A stretch of DNA of 64,000 nt, taken from the NCBI GenBank assembly GCA_002104895.1, contig MCFG01000312.1:1-64000 (forward strand), written 5' to 3'. This DNA comes from Anaeromyces robustus. Its lineage: Eukaryota > Neocallimastigomycota > Neocallimastigomycetes > Neocallimastigales > Neocallimastigaceae. Within the stretch, counting starts at the first letter, position 1, and the number at the start of each line of letters is the position of its first letter. The notes below the pieces were generated by a model. That model did not search any database. It was not told the DNA's origin and saw only the letters and a program-made list of their open reading frames with translations. Shown piece after piece: positions 25,341-39,449 of this stretch. A program made the translations under genes and the position numbers.

Positions 25341-28116
25341 TAATTAATAATTAATAATTAATAATTAATAAACAAATAAGTAATAATAAATAAATAAATT
25401 AATAAATAAATAAATAATAATAATAATATAATAATTATAACGACAGTAATACTATTTAATGTCTTTATTATTATTATGACAATTAATTCAAGGTTAATTA
25501 AAGAGATAAAGGTTTTTATGAATTTGTTTTTACATAACAATTGTTTTAGCATATTATAATTAAAATGATTATATTTATCATAATATTGTTATTATAGTAA
25601 ATATAATAAAATTTTTAAAAATTAAATGGTTATATCAATAATATTAAAATAAGAGACCAGATAAAAAGGAATTCTATGAAGTACCTTTTTTTTTTTTTTT
25701 ATGAGAATTTATATATTTTAATTCAACAATATTTAATTTTATATATAAATTATTATATTATCATTAAAGTAATTAAAAAAAAAAAACTTTTTTTTATGAG
25801 TTATTCAAGTATTTAAATATTTTCATTTAAAAAACAAAAAGAAATGAATGAACTTTATTTTTCTATATTAGATTAGATAGTGTTCAAAATATTAACAACA
25901 AAATATTAATTATTTATAAACAATAAATAAACAATGTTTTTTTTAAAAAAAAAAATAAGAATTGCATTTTATATTAATCTTTCCTTTTAAACCAGTACTT
26001 GTATTACCATCTCTACTAAAAAAGTATTTTTTTTTTTTTTTAGTTAACTAAAAATAATATTTAATTAACTAATACATTAACTTTAATAATACTTAATTAG
26101 GTAGTTTTTTTTTTTTTTTGTAAAAAAAAACAAAACATAACATCAATAAATTAACTTCTACTTTAAAAGGTATTTTTTTTTTTAAACTTTCTTGATAAAT
26201 TAATAGGATTATCCTATCATTTTTCATTTTTTTTTTTAAAAAAATAAAAACTTTTATAAAATTATAATAATAATAGAAAAAAAATAAAAGACTTCAAATT
26301 TTATTATATCTTTTAAAAAAAGATAAAGATGTTATTTGTTTTCACTTATAAATAATAATTTTCTTTTTTTGTTTATAAATAATGTTTTTTTCATATAAAT
26401 AATTAGAGATAATAATTTAATTTGACATAATAATCTAACCTTTAAAATTATTTAATTTTTATTTTTAAAATGAATTAAATGAAAAAAAAAAAAAAATAAA
26501 AATAAAATAAAATAAAATATAAAAGATCTTTTTAACTCTTTTTAATTAGTAAATGTAATATGTTATGAAGATTTCCTTTTTTTATATTACTTATTTACTT
26601 GTTTACTTTTTTTGTAATACCTTTTTTTATTATTTGTTTTTGTGTTTTTTTAATTAATAAAAAATAAAAAAACAAACATTATTATGTCATAATATTTTAA
26701 TAAAGTACAATTTTTTTTCTTGCCTATCTTTTTTTTTTTTTTAGTAATTATTCATTAATAAGTTTTTTTTAACTATTTTAAGTATATTTTTTTAATACTA
26801 TTTAATGTTTATAATATATATAAAATTAATATGATTTATATTTACCATATATATTTTTATTATACTACTAATCCAATTCTACCATTAAATAATTAGTTTA
26901 TATTGAATGGCCCAATTTAGATTAGCTTTTATATTAAATTCTATAAAAATGGTATTTTATTATAAACAAAAAAGATTGTTTTTTTTTGTTTTGGTTTAAA
27001 AAAACATGGTAAAGATAATGCATTTGAATATACAAAGAAATTCTTTTTGTTTTTTTTTTAGTTACTATTTCACATGCTCAAATAAAAAACAAATTCATTT
27101 TGAATTATTATGGAACATTATGGGACATTTTTATGGAAGGGAAAATATCTTTTAATTGAAAAGCTGAAATATATTTTCCTTTTCTATGTAAATAATATTA
27201 GACATTATATCATTTAATTATTGATTAGCTTTTATATATATTATATATATATGCAATTACTATTATTTAAAAATAGAAAATTTTAAATTTGACGTTAATA
27301 TAATTATTTTGAATTAATATTTATTATTTTTATTATTAAATATATTATTTTGGTAATATTTGATTCTATTTGAAATAATAATTATTTATACTGGCTTCAT
27401 GTACAATTTTTAAATGGAAAAAGTAATAAATATCTCATTAATGGTAATTAAAAAATAAATAATATCAGGAAAAAATTACATGAACATATTAATAATAAAT
27501 ACTATATATTATAAAATATTTCAGGTGAAATGATTTTTTTTTTATTTTTCTAATATGTTTTAAAGATAATATAGGATTCTTATAAAGGAAATGCTTTTAT
27601 AATATATAATATATTTAGTTTAAAAGAGACAGTTGAATAAAATTTCAAAGAAAAAAAAAGTGTTATTTAATATTTATATATATTTTATTAATTATTATTA
27701 ACAATTTTTTTATAGTATTTATTAAAACGACAATTGAATTAGGAAAAAAGGAAGAAATTATTTTATAATAAAAAAAAAAATAAATTGACTAAATCTAATT
27801 TATATTAAAAAAATAGAATGAATTTGCTTTATAGGTGCTTGAATTCTATTTCAAAAAGAAAAGGTAGAGGAATTACTTTACATTGAAATATGTATTTTTT
27901 GTTGTAATATTTCAATAAACTGTTAAAATATAAAGTTTTATATTTAAAAAAATATATATATATATATATTATATATCAATGAGGATTGTGTGTGTTTGAT
28001 TATAAAATTTCAGGGTACCTTTAAATCATAAAGCAGTAATTAAAGAACTTGAAATGTAAATGTATTATTAAAAACCATTGGATAAATAAGAGTAGTATAT
28101 GTATATATATATTTTG

Positions 28117-28154
<38 letters not shown>

Positions 28155-31100
28155 AGAAGAATTAAATATTATTTTACAATCTTACAGTATTACAATATTT
28201 TAAAATTTTTTTTATTTTCTTTCCATTTTGTCAAATTAAATATCAAATAAAGTTCGAATATTTATATATATATATATATATATATAAATCTTAATATATA
28301 AAAAGTCAGGTCATAATATAAAAGAAAAGAAAAAAGTTTATAAATATAAAAGAAAAGAAAAATTCATTACAAAAAAATTTGATACAGATTGCCCAAAATC
28401 TAAAAAACTTTAAAAAAAATAATAAAAAATTAATATAAAAACATCCCTTCTTTTTTTTTTCCCTTCTTTTTTTTTTTTTCAATTTTTTAATTATTTATAT
28501 AATATAAAAGTTTCAACGCATGCCAATTTGCATATAAAGTAGTAAAATTATTATATGTTAAAGTAAACTATATATAAATTATATAAATTATATAAATTAT
28601 ATAAATTACAAATATATTAAAGCTTATTTAATAAAAAAAAAAATTTTTTTTTATTTTATTTTTATTAATTGATTAATTGTCATTTAAACTTTTTTTTCCT
28701 ATTTTGTTATTTAATAAATTATATTTGAGAAAAAAAAAAAAGAAAAAAAAAAAAAAGAAAAAAAAACAGAAAGAAAAAAAAAAATTTTTTTTTTCTAATA
28801 TATTACAATTTTTGTTTATTTATTTATTGAGTGTTTTTTTTTTTTTTTTTTTTTTTTTTAATTAAATCAATAATTTTTTTAAATTTTAACCTTTTTTTTT
28901 TTTTTTCGAATATTATTTAATTTAATGTAATAGAATTTAATACAACATTTAACGTTTAACATTTTGTATTTCGTAATGTTCTAAACTTTATGCAACATTT
29001 TTAATTAAAATAATTGATTTATTGATTTATTGATTGTTTCATAATTTCTTATTTAATTCTTTTTAATAATTTTTTTTTATTGTTCTAAAATACAATAAAA
29101 TAAAATAAAGAAAAATAAAATAAAGAAAAAAAAATAAAATAAAATAATAAATAAATTAATAATAGAAAATAATGGTTTTAATTTGTAAATAATATATTTT
29201 TTTATTATTGATATTAAATTATTATTTATTTAATTATATTATTTATTTAATTGATTAATTTATTTTTTCTATTTCTATTTCATTATTATTAATAATGAAT
29301 AATTATTTATTTTTTTTTTAAAAAAAAGAGATATTGATAAATGATAATCATTATCAATGATAACAATTTTCTGTAATATTATAATATACAGTAAAGAATT
29401 AAAATTATCTTTTACAATAAAAGCCATTACATATTAAATATTGGCTTGATAACTGAAAATTAAAAAATTTATTTTTAATGTAATGTAATATAATACAATC
29501 TAGTAAAGTTAATAATAAAATTTTTGATAATAAAGTGTATATTTATTTTTTTTGTAATTCTTTTTAAATATAATAAATTATATATATAACAATATTTTAT
29601 TATACTTTTTATACTTTATAATAATTATTTATTATTATTATATTATATTTTTTTATACTCTATAGTAAGTATTAACTTTTTTTATTTTTTTGCTTAATAA
29701 TATAGCCGCAAATTATAATTTTTTAACTAAAAAAAGAGTTTGTTTTTTGTTTTTTTATTTACAAAAACATTTTAGTTAAATTGAATTTGATATATAAATA
29801 TGAAATAAGAAATATGTATGTATGTATACATATGACTAAACAACATAAAAATAAATATAAAAAAATAAATCAAATAATGTTAATAATAAATAAAAATAAT
29901 GTTAATATAATTAATTGATCAATAAAATAAAATTTATTACAATGGATGAATCATTTAAATTTATACCAATAAAATTTAAAGTATACTTTTAAAATTAATA
30001 AAGTAAAAAAAAAATAAAGTTAAAAAAAAAAAAAAAAAAATTAAAACTAAAACTAAAAAAAATTTAATTATAAATCAAAAAAAAAAAAAAAAAAAAAAAA
30101 AAATAATTTGTGTTAATTTTTTTATATTTAATTATATTTAATTATTAAAAAAAACAATTAAAAAAATGGTATATATACGATTACATTGTATCATATATTA
30201 AATTTTGTTTCAATAATTTTCATTTTGTTCTAAATGAATTTTTTAATTTTTTTAAAATTATTTCATTTAAAAACTAGTACAACGTAGTACAATAGAATAT
30301 ATATTTAGTAAATAACTAAGAAAAATAGATTAAAATTTAAATATTTAGATTGTAATTTTTAATTAATTTAATTTTTAATTTGAAAAAAAAAAAAAAAAAC
30401 TTTGAGTAAAAAAAAGTAAAAAAAACATAAACACTAGAAATATAAATATAAATAAATATATTATAATATATTATAATATAATACAATAATTATAATCTAT
30501 TACATTATAAATGAATAATTTTTATAAACAATTTATTTTTCTTTTCGAAAAAATAGATTCATTTTTTTGTAATTATATAGTAATATATGTATATATAAAA
30601 TAATATATTAATATGATTAATTTGATATGTTTATCTTAATATAATGATAATATATTATATATTATAATATAATATAATTTAAAACTTTCTTTGATTTTTC
30701 TTTATTTTTTTTTTTAAAATGAAAATGAAAAAATGTAGGGAAAAATAAAGTCTTTTTTTATTTTATTTTTCCTTTTTGTTATTAAATCTTATTATTTATT
30801 ATTATCCACTTTTATTATTTTATTATTCATCAAAAAAAAATTTTTTTTATTAATAAAATGTTTTACAATTTTATATAATTATTTTCAATTATATTTCCTT
30901 CTTTTTTTTTTTTTTAGTTTTATTTCTGTTTTTTTTTTTAGAAAACAATAAACTATTTGATGAATAAATATTTGAAAAAGATTTATATTTACTATATTTA
31001 AATATTATATATTAAATCAATTAAATGTCATATATTTTATTTATATTTCTATTTTATCTTTTAAAAAATTTAATATATTTTGTTATATATTATTAATATA

Positions 31101-33955
31101 CTAATAATGAATAACTATGAATAATTTTATTATTGTTTTTTTGTATTAATTATATTAATTAATATGATTTATATATATATAAAAACAAAAACAAAAAACA
31201 AAAACAAAAACGAGGTAAAAAAAAAAACAAAAAACAAAAAACAGAAAATAATAAATAAATACAAAAAGAAAAAAGAGAAAATAAAATAAAATAAAAAGAT
31301 AAAATAAAAAAAAACAAGAAAAAGATAGTTTTTTTTCAGTAGAAAAATAATCATATTAAATGATGGATTATTGTTATAATATGATAAATGATGGAATAAG
31401 ACATTAAAATAATTTTTTTAATATGAAGTAAATAAATAAATAAATATTAATAAAAATTAATAAGGTATTAATAAATTTTAATTTCTAATATTTTGTGTAA
31501 TGAAATATCTGAAATTATTTTAAAACAAAAAGAAAAACAAATTTTTTATAAGATAAAAATTAGCTTTATTATTCGGATAATAATCAAATCACCTTTTTTT
31601 TTTTTATGATTTTAATGATTTTGGAATATTTTATTATTAGGGTTTATTTGTAAGAAAGTGAGAAAAAAAAAAGTTTCAACATTTTATTTAATTTTTAAAT
31701 TTCCATTTTATAAAATGTTTATTTTTAAACATTATTTCTTATAAAATTATTAACACTTCTCATGATACTAAAAGTCTTTGATATAAAAAAAAAAACGTTT
31801 TTTTTTTCTTATATGTATATATATGGTATAATTTAAAGTTTTAGGTTATCTTTTAATATTAAATATTATGGCATTACCCATTTATTAAGACTATTAATAA
31901 TTATAAAATCCATTTTATTTTATTTTATTTTATTTAATTTTATTCTATTGTTGATATTGTTTGATTTTATTTATTTTCAATTAATCGTGAAGGGTAGGAT
32001 TAATTTTTTTTTTTATTATTTTTTTATTATTTTTTTTTTCCTTCTTTGATATGAACAAAAAAATTTTTTAGAATATACTAAATAATATATAAATAATATA
32101 TATGATACTATATATTAATTTAAATATAATATATAGTTTAAATTAATATAGAATTTAAATCTATTATATTATAATTTAAATCTATTATATATAGTGAAAC
32201 ATTTTAACATGAATACATGTATTGATTGTTCTTAAGAATGTTTATAAATAAATTAATGTAATAATCAATTACGAATATTAAATAATTTTGTAACACCATG
32301 CTGTTTTGAATAAAATTATTGTATTTTATTTAATATAAAAACAATAAATTTTATTAATAGTTAAAGTTTATGTCAATTTTTCTTATATAATTATTTAATT
32401 ATTTATATTATTTATATTATTTATATTTAATTTTTATTAATAGTAAAAATTATTAAAGAGATTTCTTTAATATTATTAAAATATATTAAAAGTATTTTAA
32501 ATAACTGTTGCCTCAATTATAAAAAATCAATATTTTTGAATTATAATACTAATAATAATATTTATTATTTTCTTCTTTAATTGTTGATAGAATCTTTAAA
32601 AAAGATAGAATAAAAAAAAACATACGAAATCAATTAACAAAGATATGAACCATTAATAACAAATGCAAATTAAAAAAATATATTAAAAAAATAAATAAAT
32701 AATAATCCATATACAGTAAAACAATAAAACAATAAAACAATAAAACAATAAAACAATAAATAAATAAATAGATAAATAAATATTAAATAAATAAATTATT
32801 ACTATTTATTATTTAATATTAAAATATTGTTGTAATAATAAAAAATAAATAAATAGAATAATGTATTGTGTTATTAATATATTTAAATATATTGTAATTA
32901 TTAACTTTATAATTGGAATTATATATTATAATATAATAATATTGTAATTATATAATAGAAAATATATATTTACATTTGTGGTATTGTTTCGTCTATTGAA
33001 GAAAAAAAAATATTATGAATAAGCGTATTTTTATTAATAATTAATAATTAATAATTAATAATTAATTTTAAATCATTATTGATTACTTTTTATAGATATT
33101 TAAAGAAAAATAGAACAAATTATTATATTAATATTTTATTAGTAATAAAAAAAAATTTTTTTATACACATTTTATATATTAATAATTCATTATGTGTTGT
33201 ATTGATTTAGAATTAATCATATTTATTTAAAAAAAAAATTTTTTTTTTTAATCACATACTATACATGTATTATACCTAAAAAAAGATTGTTTGAGTTTAA
33301 AAAAAAAACATATTTAATAACTTTGATAAATCTAAATAAATAAATAAACCAATAAATAAATAAAAATAAATAAATAAATAATTGAATAAATTAAATAAAT
33401 AATTATATTAATTAATAAAATAATTAATTTTATTAACTAAATAAATTAAATAAATTAAATAAATTAAATAAATTAAATCAAATTAAATAATTAAAAAATT
33501 AAACAAATTAAAATAAAAGTCAAATTTGTCCTATGGATGAGTCAAATAGCAAATAAATTTGTATTAGAACAAATTCTTTCTTTTTTTATTAGGATTTTGA
33601 CCATCAAAGGAAAATTTTTAAATACATTTTTGTTTGTTATTTTTTTTTTAAAGTTGTAAAGATAATATAAGTACATATGTAAGCATATTTTTTTAAGTGA
33701 GAATTATTAGTCATATACTATAAATGTTAAAAAAAAAATATTAATAATATTTATGTAAATATGATTTGACATATTGATTGATAATCAATATAATCTATAT
33801 ATATATATATAATGACAATTTTAATTTTGTTATTATATTAAAGCCATAAAAGATTCTTTTTGTAATTATCTTTAAAAATTTCATTTATTATAAATGATAA
33901 TTATATTATAAGATAAATATAATGAAAAACAAAAACAAAAACGAAAACAAAATAA

Positions 33956-33956
<1 letters not shown>

Positions 33957-34006
<50 letters not shown>

Positions 34007-34010
34007 ATAG
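33957..34010. repeat. AAAT tetranucleotide microsatellite
   Basis: About 13 uninterrupted AAAT units. A second interrupted tract follows at about 34078-34150. Confidence 0.9.
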
Positions 34011-34595
34011 TTATAGGGAAAATTAAATATATTTAATAAAAATTTATGATAAATATATTAATACACTAATCAATAAATAAAAGAATAAATAAATAAATAA
34101 AAGAATAAATAAATAAATAAATAAATAAATAAAATAATAAATAAATAAATAAAATAATAAATAAAAAAATATATTAAATAGTTATAGGGAAAAAAAAATA
34201 TAAAATTTCCGTTTTTATCTATTTTTTAATATATATTTTATAGTATTATAAATTGTAAACAATTTATTTACATATTTATTAATAATATAATTTATTTTGT
34301 AATGATTAAACATTAGTAATAATTCATATACAAAATATAATAGAAAAAAAAAAATACGAAAAAAAAAAATAAATTAAAAAAACTCTAATGAACAAAAGAA
34401 AAAAAAAATTTTTTTTTTCTATTATTTTAAATAATTAAATATTTATCAATAATATAATATAACATAATAACATCATAATAATTTAATTAATTATTATGAA
34501 ATTAAATCTAAAAATGTATAAGATTATGTCAAAAAAAGAATTTTTTTTTTTTCTTTTTTAATTTATTTTAATGATTATAAATTAAATTATTGTTT

Positions 34596-34632
<37 letters not shown>

Positions 34633-35650
34633 AGTTATTCTATATTAATTTTTTTTTAAAAAAAAATAATATTAAATTTATATACATTTATTTGTATTTA
34701 TATAAAGCAATATATTTATTATATATATTATATTATATTTTATATATATGTAATTAATGAAGTTTTAATAAAAAAAATTTTTTTTTATTAAATATATAAA
34801 AAATTTTTTTTTCTTTTTTAAAATGTTTTTTTCTTATTTGTTACCTAATTTAAACATATAAAACAAAACAAAACAAAATAAAACATTAATTTTACATTTA
34901 TATATAATTTAATTTAAAAAAGCATTTATATTCTATTTATATATCAATAATTAATTATATTATTTAATTATTGTTAAATCATTATTGTAATTATTACTTA
35001 ATATTATTTTATAATATTTAAAAAACAAAGTAATATTTTATAATATTTTGTAATATTTAAAAAACAATGTAATATTTAATATTATTTTTGATATTTTAAT
35101 TATAAACAATGTAATATTTAATACTATTAAATAATACAAATAATAATTATTAATAAAAAAAATAAACAAAAATAAATATTAACAACGTATTTTAAAATAT
35201 TCTAACATCATAAATAATAAAAGCAAATCTTATTTATTAATAACATTAAACAAAAAAAAAAAGAAGTTTAAGAAATGTTAATAATTGAATTCTTTAAAAA
35301 TTTCTATAAAGATTTTTTAAATGAAAAACAATTATTAGATAAAACTTTATTTTCTTTTTTTTTTTTTATTTTTTATTTTTTAAAAAAAAAATAAATAAAA
35401 TTGTTCTTTTTGTTATTACATATAATTAAATTTATTATAAAATAGAGTTTAGTAACAATAATATAATTGTATAAGATTAATTGGTGTAACATTAAACTTT
35501 TATAATTAATGTATTAAATTACCAAAATGGAAATTAACTAGAAACAAATTTTTTTGTTTACTTTTATATTTAATTCTGTATTGAAAATATTTTTTTTTCT
35601 TTCTTTATTTATTTTGTATTCTCTAATTCGCTATGTATAGAATATACTAT

Positions 35651-36051
35651 TAAAGCTGTTTTAACTATTTATAATAGAGATTTAATTAGCTGTAAAAATA
35701 TATATATATATTTATCTATTATTAGATAAAAGTTATCAAATATAAATAATATCTAATAATAAAAAAATTATTAAAAATTATAAAGATAGATATAATTGAT
35801 TAATAAAATAAAACCATTTTCTGTTTATTTTTTTTTTTAAAAATATTTTTTTATGTAGAAGAAAAATTATTTTCAATTTAATTAATTATTATTAATTAAA
35901 TTTGATAATTAAACTTATTAATATAATAAATTATTATATTAATAATTTTATATAATATATTAATATATTGATAATATATTAGTATTTTTGATATTTTTTA
36001 TTAATGGAATATATTTATGTTATAATTTTTATTATTCTTAAAACAGCTTTA
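35651..36051. mobile_element. Possible short element with 14-bp perfect inverted ends
   Basis: TAAAGCTGTTTTAA at 35651-35664 and its exact reverse complement at 36038-36051 bound about 400 bp of A/T-rich DNA without a frame. The GCTG core makes a chance match less likely here than for pure A/T. No convincing target-site duplication was found, so the call is weak. Confidence 0.3.
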
Positions 36052-36232
36052 TTTTTCTTTTACGTTGAGATATAGAATTTATAAAATAATAATGGATTAA
36101 ATTAATTTAATGAATAAATTAATATTTTTTTTTGATTTATTCCATGGAAATAATAATAATAATAATAATAATAATATTTATATTATATAATATTTTTTTT
36201 ATCGAATTTATTTTAATTTCTTAATAATATTT

Positions 36233-36300
36233 TCATTTTATTTCATTTTATTTCATTTTATTTCATTTTATTTCATTTTATTTTATTTCATTTTATTTCA
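36233..36300 (+). repeat. TTTCATTTTA decamer tandem repeat
   Basis: About six copies of TTTCATTTTA, the first five perfect. Simple tandem array. Confidence 0.85.
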
Positions 36301-37604
36301 TTTTTATTTTTATTTTGTTTTCTATTTTCCTTTTTTGTGTTCCTTTTGTGTTACAAAATATATTTTTTTTAAAATTACTTTAATTATTAATAAAAATTTT
36401 TTAAAAATTAAAAAAAATATATGTTAACAAATTTATTTATTATTATTTATTATTTATTATTATTTATTATTATTATTATTATTTTTATATTTTTTATTTA
36501 TTATTTATCTATTTATTTTTAATAATTATTGTAGAAATTAATTGGTTACAACTTTCTTATTTATTTTTTTTTTTTTGAAAAAAAAAATTAATTTATTTTA
36601 TTTTTTTTTAATTTTTTTTTTGTTTTCTATTTTCCATTTTAGTTATTAAAAAAAAAATTTTTTTTTATAAAAATTAAAATTAAAATATATATTTATGTAA
36701 CAAATTTATTTATTATATAAAATTAAAACAAAATAAAATAAAATAGTGTACTATAACTTTATTATACATATAAAAAAAAAAAGTATAATAAAGTTTTACT
36801 TTTTTATTATTATTAAATATTAATATAAAAAAAAGTCTTTTTTTTTTGTAAAAAAATAAATTAAAAATAAATAAAAAATTAATGAATGCATTAATAAATA
36901 AATTAGTATATAATTATAATATATTATACAATATAATATAAATATAAATATAAATATAAATATATGACAATGTAAAAAATAAATATATGAATAATAATAT
37001 TTTAAATAAATAATAATATTAATATACATTTTATATATAATAAAATAAAAATAAAAAAAAAATATTTAAAAAATGTATTTATTTTAAAAAAAAATTAACA
37101 CAGAATAAAGTTAATAAAATTTATATATTTAAAAAGAAAATAATTGATTCATATAAATATACATTATATATATTATATATAATAATTAAATGAATTTATA
37201 TAAATAGATTTAAAAAAAAATTAACTTTTTGTGTAACATCATCAACTTTTAGTTTTGTATTTTTAACTTAAAAAATTTTAAAAATAGTTTTATATATAAA
37301 TAGACTGTTTTTTTTTATTTTTTTTTTAAACAAATCAAATTTTCTCTCATTAATAAAAATAAAAATAAAAATAAAAAATAATAATTAAATAATATTATTT
37401 TTTATAATAAATAGAATAAAATAAATAAAAAATAAATAAAATTTAAATTAAAAAAAAAAAAACAGTAAATAATAAATAAATATAGATTTATTATTGTTAT
37501 AATATAATAAAAAAAATATTTTTTTTTTAGAGTACTTGAAGTACAAAAGTTTATTACATAATCTAATTTAATTTATTTAAACTTATTAGAATAATATTAT
37601 CATT

Positions 37605-39371
37605 ATGTCATCCAAAGTTGCGTTAGTTGGTGCAGCCGCAGCAGCTGCTAAAGCTCAAGAAGATGTAAATCGTATTTCTCTTTCAGTATGGGATTGGGTT
37701 GTTATTGGTATTTTCTTTGTTGCCATGGTCTGGATTTGTATTGATGTTGGTAGAAAGAAGAAGGAAACTTCTGGTGATTATTTCCTTAGTGGTCGTTCCG
37801 CTACTTGGCTTGCTATTGGTGCTTCTATCTTTGCTTCTAATATTGGTTCGGAACATCTTATCGGTCTTGCTGGAACTGGTGCCTCTGCCGGTATGGCTCA
37901 AGCTCACTGGGAAATTCAAGCTTGGATGATTCTTATTCTTGGTTGGGTATTTGTTCCATTCTATGAACGTAGTATGGTTTATACTATGCCAGAATTCCTT
38001 GAAAAACGTTTTAGTAAACAAAGTCGTTCTATTCTTACTTGGCTTTCTCTTGCTAGTTACGTTCTTACTAAGGTTTCTGTCACTGTTCTTGCTGGTGGTC
38101 TTGCCTTTAATACTTTATTAGGTATTGACAAATGGGTAGCTTCTATTGGTCTTGTCGTACTTACTGCTATTTACACTGTTATTGGTGGTATGGAATCTGT
38201 TCTTAAAACTTCTGTTCTTCAAACTCCAATTCTTCTTATTGGTTCCATTGTTATTCTTTACCTTGGTCTCGATGAACTTGGTGGTTGGGGTGAAATGATG
38301 AGAATTTGTGGTTCCCAAAAAGTTAATGAATATGGTGATACTATGGTTAATTTAATTCGTTCCGGTAAGGATAAAGATTTCCCATGGTATGGTGCTCTCT
38401 TTGGTTCAGCTATTATTGGTTTCTGGTATTGGTGTACTGATCAATTCATTGTTCAAAGAGTTCTTTCTGGTAAGAACCAAAAGCAATCTCGTCGTGGTTC
38501 CATTTTCGGTGGTTACTTAAAACTTACTCCAGTATTCCTTTTCCTTATTCCAGGTATGATTGCTTACGCTCTTGCTAGAACTCCAAATTCTGCTATTGGT
38601 AAAAGATTAGCTGAAGCCTTTGAACTTCAACCAGATGGTACTCTTAGTCCAGGAAAAGCTGATACTGCCTTCCCAATGCTTGTTAATACTCTTTTACCAG
38701 TTGGTCTTAAAGGTGTTGTTATTTGTGGTATTCTTGCTGCTTTAATGAGTTCTCTTGCTTCCTTATATAATTCCTCTGCTACTCTTTACACCATTGATAT
38801 TTACAAGCGCAGTCATCCAGAAACTGATGAAAAGAAACTTGTAAAGATTGGTCGTATTGCTACTATTGTCGTTGTTGTTTTAGGTGTTGCTTGGATTGCT
38901 GTTATTAATAGTATGGGTACTAATTTATATAATTACATTCAAAGTGTTCAAAGTCTTCTTGCTCCATCTATTGCTGTTGTTTTCTTAATGGGTATTAGTT
39001 GGAAGAAAACTTCTGCTAAAGCTGCTATGTGGACTCTTATTGTTGGTATTGTTGTTGGTGGTACTCGTCTTATCACTATGATTTGCTGTGAAATTTTCAA
39101 GCCAAAATCTTCTAATTTCTTCCTTTATATTTTCAATGATATGAATGTTTATGCTTTCTGTGTATGGAACTTCTTATTCTTAATGGTTCTTATTACTGTT
39201 ATTACTTTATTCACTGAAAAACCATCTGAAGAACAAGTTGAAGGTCTTTGTTATGGTTCTGCTACTCCTGAACAAAAAGCTGAAACTCGTAGTTCCTGGA
39301 CTTGGATGGATGTTGCACATACTGTTTTCATTTTAATTTTAACTGTTATTTTCTACGTCTACTTCTGGTAG
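37605..39371 (+). CDS. SLC5/SGLT-type sodium/solute symporter, intronless
   Basis: Plasma-membrane sodium:solute symporter of the SSS family, likely taking up a sugar with Na+. The 588-residue frame has no intron. After a short N-terminus (residues 1-25, Ala-rich) come about 14 hydrophobic segments. Signatures are ASNIGSEHLIGLAGTGA (about 76-92), FVPFYERSMVYTMPEFLEKR, YTVIGGMESVLKTSVLQT (about 190-207), FWYWCTDQFIVQRVLSGKN (about 272-290), GYLKLTPVFLFLIPGMIA, ALMSSLASLYNSSATLYTIDIY and the final VIFYVYFW. These match SGLT/SglT proteins; the GSEH form recalls bacterial members more than animal GSGH. The G+C content is well above neighbouring genes. Fungal sugar uptake normally uses MFS carriers. 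Bacterial transfer is a reasonable inference, but the exact substrate is unknown. Confidence 0.93.
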   Translation: MSSKVALVGAAAAAAKAQEDVNRISLSVWDWVVIGIFFVAMVWICIDVGRKKKETSGDYFLSGRSATWLAIGASIFASNIGSEHLIGLAGTGASAGMAQAHWEIQAWMILILGWVFVPFYERSMVYTMPEFLEKRFSKQSRSILTWLSLASYVLTKVSVTVLAGGLAFNTLLGIDKWVASIGLVVLTAIYTVIGGMESVLKTSVLQTPILLIGSIVILYLGLDELGGWGEMMRICGSQKVNEYGDTMVNLIRSGKDKDFPWYGALFGSAIIGFWYWCTDQFIVQRVLSGKNQKQSRRGSIFGGYLKLTPVFLFLIPGMIAYALARTPNSAIGKRLAEAFELQPDGTLSPGKADTAFPMLVNTLLPVGLKGVVICGILAALMSSLASLYNSSATLYTIDIYKRSHPETDEKKLVKIGRIATIVVVVLGVAWIAVINSMGTNLYNYIQSVQSLLAPSIAVVFLMGISWKKTSAKAAMWTLIVGIVVGGTRLITMICCEIFKPKSSNFFLYIFNDMNVYAFCVWNFLFLMVLITVITLFTEKPSEEQVEGLCYGSATPEQKAETRSSWTWMDVAHTVFILILTVIFYVYFW

Positions 39372-39428
39372 ATTTATTAAAATATTGTTCATTGATCCTA
39401 AAAAAAAACAAAAACAACTATATTATAG

Positions 39429-39449
39429 TTATTATTCCGGGAATAATAA
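39429..39449 (+). other. 21-base perfect palindrome in the symporter 3' flank
   Basis: TTATTATTCC, one G, then GGAATAATAA forms a perfect palindrome 58 bases past the stop codon. It could fold into a stem in the mRNA 3' region. No T-run follows directly, so it is not a standard bacterial terminator. Confidence 0.5.

Larger units (their letters stand above)
24616..37604. other. 13-kb gene-poor AT-rich stretch
   Basis: No gene could be supported in 13 kb. The sequence is almost wholly A/T with TAAA arrays (24888-25340, about 33958-34010), AAAACAAT repeats (about 32717-32760), a TTTCATTTTA decamer array (about 36233-36300) and long homopolymers (T-run about 34594-34629, A-runs about 28118-28153). 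A 14-bp perfect inverted repeat pair lies at 35651 and 36038 (listed). Small open frames here are low-complexity. Non-coding RNAs with AT-rich sequence could be missed. Confidence 0.6.

Noticed and set aside
25098-25552. Leu/Ile/Tyr/Phe-rich minus-strand frames
   Set aside because: Created by the AAAT/AATAAT array; no complex sequence.
27060-27163. T-run plus AG followed by a short frame (HAQIKNKFILNYYGTLWDIF)
   Set aside because: About 31 codons with no partner exon, start or recognisable family.
37683-38318. Minus-strand frames opposite the symporter
   Set aside because: Antisense shadows of a strongly biased coding sequence.
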